Assembly (NCBI GenBank): GCA_020048255.1
Contig: JAIFMR010000184.1
Span: 1 to 8,710, forward strand
Direction: 5' to 3'
Source of the DNA: Rhodoferax sp.
GTDB lineage: Bacteria; Pseudomonadota; Gammaproteobacteria; Burkholderiales; Burkholderiaceae_C
DNA length: 8,710 nucleotides
The notes beneath the pieces are model-generated. The model worked only from the letters and a program-made list of their open reading frames with translations. It did not search any database and was not told the origin of the DNA. Position numbers and translations under genes: made by a program. Positions 1-4,189 of this stretch are shown here, piece after piece (position 1 is the first letter of the stretch; every line of letters begins with the position of its first letter).

Positions 1-142
1 AAGTAGGCCAGCGTTGATGGGGCCCCCAGAGCTGGCGGGTAGGTAGCACCGAGCCACTGAGTGATCAGTGGCCCAGATTAATGACAGTCACGCCTGGGGT
101 AACCCAGGCGCACAGAATCCGGCTTATCGGTGGGCTTCACAC
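1..142 (+). ncRNA. rnpB: RNase P RNA (M1 RNA), 3' part, truncated by window edge
   Basis: This is the catalytic RNA of RNase P, which trims the 5' leader of pre-tRNAs. The 3' conserved core is plain: ACAGAATCCGGCTTATCGG at 112-130 closely matches the universally conserved 3' strand near the end of bacterial type A RNase P RNA, and the preceding GGGTAGG, GAGCC and AATGAC blocks line up in order with the E. coli RNA as I recall it. Two hairpins are perfect: GCCACTGA/TCAGTGGC (53-60 with 65-72, loop GTGA, fits P18) and CGCCTGGG/CCCAGGCG (91-98 with 103-110, loop GTAA, fits P19, which E. coli lacks). Both loops are GNRA tetraloops. GCCAGC (7-12) pairs with GCTGGC (31-36). The 5' part lies outside the window. 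The exact 3' end is approximate, set by alignment and by the T-run that follows. Confidence 0.96.
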
Positions 143-150
143 TTTTTTAT
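143..150 (+). terminator. T-run closing the rnpB transcript
   Basis: Six consecutive T residues (143-148) directly follow the expected rnpB 3' end. There is no strong local stem just before them. The last helix of RNase P RNA (P1) pairs the 3' end with the 5' end, which is outside the window, so that helix could serve as the terminator stem. This is inferred from position. Confidence 0.5.
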
Positions 151-153
151 AGC

Positions 154-184
154 GCCTGGCCCAAGCACAGTCTGGGCTACAGGC
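154..184. other. Hairpin between convergent rnpB and the IscR-like gene
   Basis: GCCTGGCCCA (154-163) pairs with TGGGC (173-177) and, after a TA bulge, CAGGC (180-184), with a 9-base loop. It sits 4 bases beyond the stop codon of the minus-strand regulator gene and just after the rnpB T-run. Neither strand has a T-run after the stem, so it is not a canonical intrinsic terminator. It may still insulate or stabilise the 3' ends of the two convergent transcripts. The phrase ATAG-N21-GGGCTA (149-179) has the same spacing as the short dispersed repeats at 4675-4719 and 6168-6212, so it could be a very diverged third copy. That link is weak. Confidence 0.4.
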
Positions 185-187
185 TAA

Positions 188-712
188 TTAGCCGCGTGCC
201 AGCAAGGATTGGCCCAAGGCAAACACCGAGTTGGGAGCGTTGGTTCGCACCATCGGCTGAGCCGGCTTCTTGAACACACCGCGGTTCGGTGCGGGCTTTT
301 GCTCAACTTTGACACCCTTGGCCAACTGCTCCAGCACCAAGCTGCGCAAAGTGACCGACTGCATGAAGTCGTACACCTTGGCGTTCATGGAATCCCACAA
401 ATCTTGCGCCATGTCCTGGGCCAGCACCTCATCGGTCTTCTTGACCTTGGGCAGTGCATCTTCCACAGCGCTGATGATGTCAGCCACAGTGATGGCGTCG
501 GTGCGATGCCCCAGCGTGTAACCGCCGCCCGGGCCACGGGTGCTGATGACCAAGCCTTCGCTGCGCAACTTGCTGAACATCTGCTCCAGGTAGGACAGGG
601 AAATCTGCTGCCGCGCTGCGATGTCAGACAGAGGCACTGGCCCGAGTTTTTCACGCAGGGCCACGTCAATCATCGCGGTGACGGCAAAACGACCTTTGGT
701 ACTTAAACGCAT
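188..712 (-). CDS. IscR-like Rrf2-family transcriptional regulator lacking all cysteines
   Basis: A 174-residue DNA-binding regulator of the Rrf2 family, closest in its N-terminal half to IscR. The winged helix (about residues 1-65) opens MRLSTKGRFAVTAMIDVAL and keeps ISLSYLEQ, including Glu43, followed by RGPGGGY at 59-65. IscR binds a [2Fe-2S] cluster through three cysteines and a histidine at about residues 92-107. Here that stretch reads KTDEVLAQDMAQDLW, and no cysteine occurs anywhere in the protein. It therefore cannot bind a cluster in the IscR way. It may act as a constitutive, apo-like regulator or sense something else. The C-terminal 40 residues are basic and Pro/Ala-rich. The start is supported by AGGAG (721-725) 8 bases upstream of ATG. 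No isc genes are adjacent; nhaR is divergent. The Rrf2 call is firm; the target genes are unknown. Confidence 0.93.
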   Translation of the reverse strand: MRLSTKGRFAVTAMIDVALREKLGPVPLSDIAARQQISLSYLEQMFSKLRSEGLVISTRGPGGGYTLGHRTDAITVADIISAVEDALPKVKKTDEVLAQDMAQDLWDSMNAKVYDFMQSVTLRSLVLEQLAKGVKVEQKPAPNRGVFKKPAQPMVRTNAPNSVFALGQSLLARG

Positions 713-753
713 ATTGATTACTCCTGTCAGTGTCTATGTTGATGTGACACGCC

Positions 754-771
754 TTGAACTATAAGGTTCAA
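754..771. promoter_or_regulatory. Dyad TTGAAC-N6-GTTCAA over the -10 box, candidate operator
   Basis: A perfect 6+6 inverted repeat with a 6-base spacer covers the predicted -10 hexamer of the IscR-like gene. Winged-helix dimers bind symmetric sites of about this size, and Rrf2 regulators are often autoregulated. It is therefore a candidate autorepression site. It does not obviously fit the E. coli IscR type 1 or type 2 consensus as I recall them. Confidence 0.5.
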
Positions 772-786
772 CTTACTTCGCGTAAA
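758..786 (-). promoter_or_regulatory. Probable sigma-70 promoter of the IscR-like gene
   Basis: On the minus strand, TTTACG (781-786) and TATAGT (758-763) are separated by exactly 17 bases. TATAGT matches the -10 consensus at five of six positions and TTTACG matches the -35 at four. Transcription would start roughly 40 bases upstream of the ATG at 712, leaving a leader that contains the AGGAG ribosome site. Confidence 0.55.
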
Positions 787-795
787 TTCGAATTT
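784..795. promoter_or_regulatory. Perfect 12-bp palindrome AAATTCGAATTT
   Basis: An uninterrupted palindrome that overlaps the predicted -35 box (781-786) of the IscR-like gene and lies 57 bases upstream of the nhaR start. Its TTCG/CGAA core also occurs in the dyad at 808-824, so both could be contacts for the same regulator, with NhaR the likeliest candidate. Its function is inferred from position and symmetry only. Confidence 0.4.
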
Positions 796-807
796 GTAAC
801 AATTACA

Positions 808-824
808 CTTCGATAAAAACGAAG
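808..824. promoter_or_regulatory. LysR-type box CTTCG-N7-CGAAG, candidate NhaR site
   Basis: A perfect 5+5 inverted repeat with a 7-base A-rich spacer. The inner bases T810 and A822 give the T-N11-A arrangement with dyad symmetry that defines sites for LysR-family regulators. It ends 28 bases before the nhaR start codon, where an autoregulatory site would be expected. I could not assign a convincing nhaR -35/-10 pair. Confidence 0.45.
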
Positions 825-852
825 CATCGCATTCATAACTGGAGTCGTTCAC

Positions 853-1749
853 GTGAATTTCAAGCATCTTTACTACTTTTGGGTCACGGCACGTTCTGGC
901 GGCATCATGCGTGCCGGTGAGCAATTACACACCACGCCGCAAACCCTGTCCGGTCAGATCAAGTTGCTGGAAGACTGGCTGGGACGCAAGTTGTTTCGCA
1001 AAAGTGGTCGGCAACTGGAGCTCACAGAACATGGTCGTTTGGCATTGGGCTATGCAGACCAGATCTTCAGCCTGGGGCAAGAACTGGAGACCGCGCTGCG
1101 CCAGGTGCGTGGCGCCCAGCGCCGGCTGGATTTTCGGGTGGGGGTGGCTGATTCGGTGTCCAAGTCTGTTGCTTACCGGCTGCTGGAGCCAGCCCTGGCA
1201 ATGGATCAGCCGGTCAAACTGCTGGCCAGCGAGGGCAAGTTTGACGATCTGCTGGCCCAGTTGGCACTGCATCGACTGGACCTGGTGATTGCCGACGAGC
1301 CGATGCCGCGGCGCGTCAGTGTCAAGGCCTTTAACCATGCGCTGGGTCGCAGCGCCCTGAGCTTTTTCTGCGCGCCCGGCCTGAAGAACCAGATCAAGGG
1401 CGATTTTCCGGCGTGTCTGGACGGCATGCCCATGCTGGTGCCAGGCGCCTCGTCGTCGGTTCGGCGCCAACTCGAGGGCTGGTTTGCCCGCCACCGCTTG
1501 GCGCCGGTGGTGGTGGGGGAGTTTGACGACGCCGCGCTGATGAAGGCGTTTGGGCGCGAAGGGCAGGGCGTATTCATGGCGCCCAGTGTGCTTGAAGCCG
1601 AAACTTGCAGCCAGTTTGGCGTGCAGATCATGGGCCGTACCGATGAATTGGTAGAAGAGTTTTACGCCGTGTCGGTTGAGCGCCGCATTTCTCACCCCTG
1701 CGTGCTGGCCATCACCGACGCCGCACGGGGCCAGTTGTTTGGCGTTTGA
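853..1749 (+). CDS. nhaR: LysR-family regulator, NhaR type
   Basis: A 298-residue LysR-type regulator (E. coli NhaR is about 300). E. coli NhaR activates the sodium/proton antiporter gene nhaA in response to Na+. The helix-turn-helix occupies about residues 1-60, with the HLYYFW opening and TTPQTLSGQIKLLE recognition segment typical of NhaR. The effector domain follows, with VGVADSVSK at 97-104 and the highly characteristic GEFDDAALMKAFG at 222-234. The start is GTG at 853, supported by GGAG (841-844) 8 bases upstream. It is divergent from the IscR-like gene and followed after 51 bases by the dipeptidase gene in the same direction. No nhaA antiporter gene is in the window, so its target here is unknown. 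Subfamily assignment is confident; physiological role is inference. Confidence 0.9.
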   Translation: MNFKHLYYFWVTARSGGIMRAGEQLHTTPQTLSGQIKLLEDWLGRKLFRKSGRQLELTEHGRLALGYADQIFSLGQELETALRQVRGAQRRLDFRVGVADSVSKSVAYRLLEPALAMDQPVKLLASEGKFDDLLAQLALHRLDLVIADEPMPRRVSVKAFNHALGRSALSFFCAPGLKNQIKGDFPACLDGMPMLVPGASSSVRRQLEGWFARHRLAPVVVGEFDDAALMKAFGREGQGVFMAPSVLEAETCSQFGVQIMGRTDELVEEFYAVSVERRISHPCVLAITDAARGQLFGV

Positions 1750-1787
1750 GCCCGACGCCTTAGAAGCCCTGGCGTACGCCTGCACTG

Positions 1788-1793
1788 GATAAT
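1788..1793 (+). promoter_or_regulatory. -10-like GATAAT 7 bases before the ddpX start (possible leaderless mRNA)
   Basis: GATAAT matches the -10 consensus at five of six positions and is separated from the ATG at 1801 by only CGCCCCC. Transcription from it would begin at or within a base or two of the start codon. No Shine-Dalgarno sequence is present. No good -35 is visible at 16-18 bases, so the promoter is uncertain. Confidence 0.4.
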
Positions 1794-1800
1794 CGCCCCC

Positions 1801-2376
1801 ATGCCTCTGAAAGAAATCTCACATCCCGCTGTCGACATCGATCTGCGTTACGCCACGCCAGACAACATCACCGGTCAATGCATTTACGACCACGCCGTGG
1901 CTTTTTTGCATCAGGATGCGCTGCTGGCGCTGGTGCGCGTGGCTGATCTGGCGGCGGCCCAGGGGCTGCGCCTGCGCGTGCTCGATGCGTATCGGCCGTC
2001 TGCCGCGCAGTGGCGTTTGTGGGCCGCCTTGCCTGACCCGCGCTTTGTGGCTGACCCACGCGTGGGCTCCATGCACACCCGCGGCGTGGCGGTCGACCTG
2101 ACGCTGTGCAACCCTGACGGCGTGCCACTGGACATGGGCACCGCGTTTGATGAAATGACCGAGCAGTCTTTTCATGGCAACACCGAGATTGCACCTGTAG
2201 CTCAGCACAACCGGTGCCTGCTGATGGGACTGATGACGCTGGCTGGCTGGGATCACCATCCATTTGAGTGGTGGCACTACAACTTGCCCGACCCCACGCG
2301 TTACCCCAAGCTCAGTGATGAGGTCGAGGGCGAGTTCCTGATGGATGCACATCCCGCCGCGGCGTCCGGTGGATAA
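1801..2376 (+). CDS. ddpX: Zinc D-alanyl-D-alanine dipeptidase (VanX/DdpX, peptidase M15D)
   Basis: A 191-residue enzyme (E. coli DdpX is about 193) that hydrolyses the dipeptide D-Ala-D-Ala. VanX uses this to lower the pool for peptidoglycan precursors in vancomycin resistance; DdpX homologues in Gram-negatives are thought to recycle cell-wall D-Ala. All signature residues are present: the YRP motif with Arg65, the zinc motif SMHTRGVAVD (residues 90-99; ligands His92 and Asp99), and EWWH (156-159) with catalytic Glu156 and the third ligand His159. I see no convincing signal peptide, which fits a cytoplasmic enzyme. No vanH or vanA partners are present, so glycopeptide resistance is not implied. 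It lies 51 bases downstream of nhaR and converges with the pseudouridine synthase homologue, 19 bases between stops, with no terminator visible. Confidence 0.93.
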   Translation: MPLKEISHPAVDIDLRYATPDNITGQCIYDHAVAFLHQDALLALVRVADLAAAQGLRLRVLDAYRPSAAQWRLWAALPDPRFVADPRVGSMHTRGVAVDLTLCNPDGVPLDMGTAFDEMTEQSFHGNTEIAPVAQHNRCLLMGLMTLAGWDHHPFEWWHYNLPDPTRYPKLSDEVEGEFLMDAHPAAASGG

Positions 2377-2395
2377 GCTCGGCGCAAGCCATCGG

Positions 2396-3247
2396 CTAAA
2401 ACCGTTCGTGCGCCTGCAGGTAGCGCCACTGGCCCTCTGGCAGGTGGGCCAGGGTGACCCGCCCCACGCGCAAGCGCTTCATGCTGAGAATATGCAAGTC
2501 AAGCCGTTCGCACAGGTAAGCAATCAGCCCCGGGTGGGATCCTTTGAAAGCAAAGCGCAGCCGCGTCGAGGTCTCGCTGGTGCTGTTGACGCTGACCTTG
2601 ACGGCGGGCAGGGTGTCTTTCTCGCTGGCCGGAGGGGTGTTCAGCCGGTGCAGCGTTTCCGGGGGAACGTCACCCTTGACCTCCACCAGCACTTCATGTT
2701 CCATGATCGCTGCATCTTCGGTGAGCTTGCGCAGCACGCGCCAGTCTTGGGTAAAAACCACCAGCCCACTGGCGCCAGTTTCCAGTGGGACGCAGGCGGT
2801 GAGCTTGGCAAAGTGGCGTTTGAGCACGCGGTTGTCTGACTCGTCCTGCGCTGTGTGCGTGGCCGCTTGCAGTAGCGCATGCGCTGGCTTCACGTGTTTG
2901 TTGGCTTGCCCGGGCAGTGCCATGGTGTCCAGGCCTGCGGGCTTGTGCAGCAGCAGGGTGACCTCGGTCAAACCCATCAGGCTGGCGTTGGGGTCTACCA
3001 CCACGGCTTGGTCAACCACCCGCGCCATCGGTTCTTCAACCACCCGGCCATCGACCTTGACCCAGCCGCCTTCAATGTATTGCTCGGCCTCGCGCCGCGA
3101 ACAGCGCATGACAAACGCCACCCGCTTGGACAGGCGCTCACCCGCTTGCTCGGCTGGCGCCGCAGGCTGCGCGGCTTGGCGGGGCGGGCGGGGTGGGCGA
3201 GAGGGGCTCGTGGCGATAGCACGTGCCGGTTTTTGTGGTTTGATCAT
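2396..3247 (-). CDS. RsuA/RluF-type pseudouridine synthase homologue, probably non-catalytic
   Basis: A 283-residue protein with the layout of the RsuA/RluB/E/F family, which isomerises uridines in rRNA. A basic Pro/Ala-rich N-terminus (1-36) precedes an S4 RNA-binding domain (about 37-82, with CSRREAEQYIEGGWVKVDG). The synthase fold follows, from LLLHKPAG to the C-terminal LPEGQWRYL. Two hallmarks are altered. The family motif GRLDxxTSGL reads VPLETGASGL, putting Glu156 where the catalytic Asp is expected. The NRQIRRM motif reads as GLIAYL (240-245), losing both arginines. I chose ATG at 3247 because it overlaps the mtfA stop as ATGA, suggesting translational coupling; a TTG nine bases upstream (3256) is an alternative. 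I recall Glu at this position in Burkholderiales relatives, so it may be a conserved subfamily with altered function rather than a damaged gene. Confidence 0.85.
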   Translation of the reverse strand: MIKPQKPARAIATSPSRPPRPPRQAAQPAAPAEQAGERLSKRVAFVMRCSRREAEQYIEGGWVKVDGRVVEEPMARVVDQAVVVDPNASLMGLTEVTLLLHKPAGLDTMALPGQANKHVKPAHALLQAATHTAQDESDNRVLKRHFAKLTACVPLETGASGLVVFTQDWRVLRKLTEDAAIMEHEVLVEVKGDVPPETLHRLNTPPASEKDTLPAVKVSVNSTSETSTRLRFAFKGSHPGLIAYLCERLDLHILSMKRLRVGRVTLAHLPEGQWRYLQAHERF

Positions 3248-4107
3248 TGTCGGCAATGGTAACTGCCCGTGTGTGCTGCCTGGTCTAATGACCAGCTCAG
3301 CGGATCAAGATGGTAAAACTGACTCAACTCTTGGTACAGCGCCGGGTGCTCAGTCGCCATAGCGGCAGGCTGCTCAAAAAACACCTCGGAAATCACCGCA
3401 AAAAACTCGCCCGGATCGGTGGCCCCATAGTCACTGAACAGCGACGGTGCGCCGCGCGTGACCCGAGCCTGCAAATTGCCAAACTCTTCCCCCAGAACGC
3501 GGGCCCAATGCCCGTAGTGGGCGCGTCGCTTCAGCAGGGGCGCACCATTGGCACTGCCAGTCTCTTGGTCGAGTTGGTGGGCAAATTCATGAATAGCGAC
3601 ATTTTGACCATCGTCCACCACCGCTGCACCGGCCAGGGTGTCCTGCCATGACAGGATCACCTGGCCCTCAGACCACGATTCACCCGCCAGCACCTGGCGT
3701 GCCCGGTGTGCGACGCCAATGCCGTCGGTGTGGTCCCGCTCCACTACGAAGCTGTCGGGGTAAACCAGAATCTGGCGCAAACTGGGGTAGTAGTCGCTGG
3801 GCCGGTTCAGGATCAACAGGCAGGCGTGTGCTGCAATCGTGACACGTATCTCGTCGGTGATCTCTAAGCCATCACAGCCAATGAACGATTTTTCAGCCAG
3901 AAACACCTGAATGTGCGCTTTGAGCTGCAGTTGCAAATCAGCAGGCATGGCGCGCACATAAGGCATACGCTGCTTCAAAATCTCACGCCAGGCGGCGGGG
4001 AAGGGCTGAGCCCGCAAAGCCCGGCGCTGGCGCGCAGCCCACCAGGGTTGGCCGCCAAACCACAGCACCAGCAGCAGGCCCAGACAGGTCAGGATAAAAG
4101 CCGGCAT
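3244..4107 (-). CDS. mtfA: MtfA-like zinc metallopeptidase (M90 family)
   Basis: A 287-residue homologue of MtfA. In E. coli, MtfA is a zinc peptidase that binds the glucose repressor Mlc and so influences ptsG expression. The zinc site is visible as HEFAH (His173, Glu174, His177) followed by QLDQETG, and the C-terminal DYGATDPGEFFAVISEVFFE (226-245) carries the probable third ligand, Glu234. Residues 4-17 are strongly hydrophobic and could form an N-terminal membrane anchor, placing the catalytic domain at the inner membrane. The gene lies 82 bases downstream of the broken Nudix-MBL gene and its stop overlaps the next start as ATGA. No clear ribosome site precedes its ATG. No mlc or PTS gene is nearby, so the regulatory role is uncertain here. 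Confidence 0.92.
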   Translation of the reverse strand: MPAFILTCLGLLLVLWFGGQPWWAARQRRALRAQPFPAAWREILKQRMPYVRAMPADLQLQLKAHIQVFLAEKSFIGCDGLEITDEIRVTIAAHACLLILNRPSDYYPSLRQILVYPDSFVVERDHTDGIGVAHRARQVLAGESWSEGQVILSWQDTLAGAAVVDDGQNVAIHEFAHQLDQETGSANGAPLLKRRAHYGHWARVLGEEFGNLQARVTRGAPSLFSDYGATDPGEFFAVISEVFFEQPAAMATEHPALYQELSQFYHLDPLSWSLDQAAHTGSYHCRQ

Positions 4108-4126
4108 GTTGGTATTTCGGGTAGGT

Positions 4127-4151
4127 TGTGACGCTGTGACAGATGGTCACA
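4127..4151. promoter_or_regulatory. Three TGTGAC half-sites upstream of mtfA
   Basis: TGTGAC occurs at 4127-4132 and 4135-4140 as a direct repeat, and GTCACA at 4146-4151 as its inverse, giving the perfect dyad TGTGAC-N5-GTCACA at 4135-4151. It lies 28-44 bases upstream of the mtfA start. It resembles a CRP site, but TGTGA and TCACA are separated by 7 rather than 6 bases. It may be an operator or a small hairpin in the transcript. Confidence 0.35.
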
Positions 4152-4189
4152 AGTGCGGGCATTTTCAATAGGGCCGGCAATTCTTTGAC

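Noticed and set aside
53..110. Two tandem perfect hairpins with GNRA loops, at first a possible novel structured RNA
   Set aside because: They fall in register with P18 and P19 of RNase P RNA, and the flanking conserved blocks identify rnpB.
154..184. Intrinsic terminator for the IscR-like gene
   Set aside because: On the minus strand the stem is followed by GCTATAAAAAAG, with no T-run.
1801..2376. Part of a vancomycin-resistance cluster
   Set aside because: Only the dipeptidase is present. VanH- and VanA-type genes are absent, and lone DdpX-like enzymes are common in Gram-negatives.
4135..4151. Canonical CRP site upstream of mtfA
   Set aside because: The half-sites are separated by 7 bases instead of the 6 needed for CRP, so I kept it only as an unassigned dyad.
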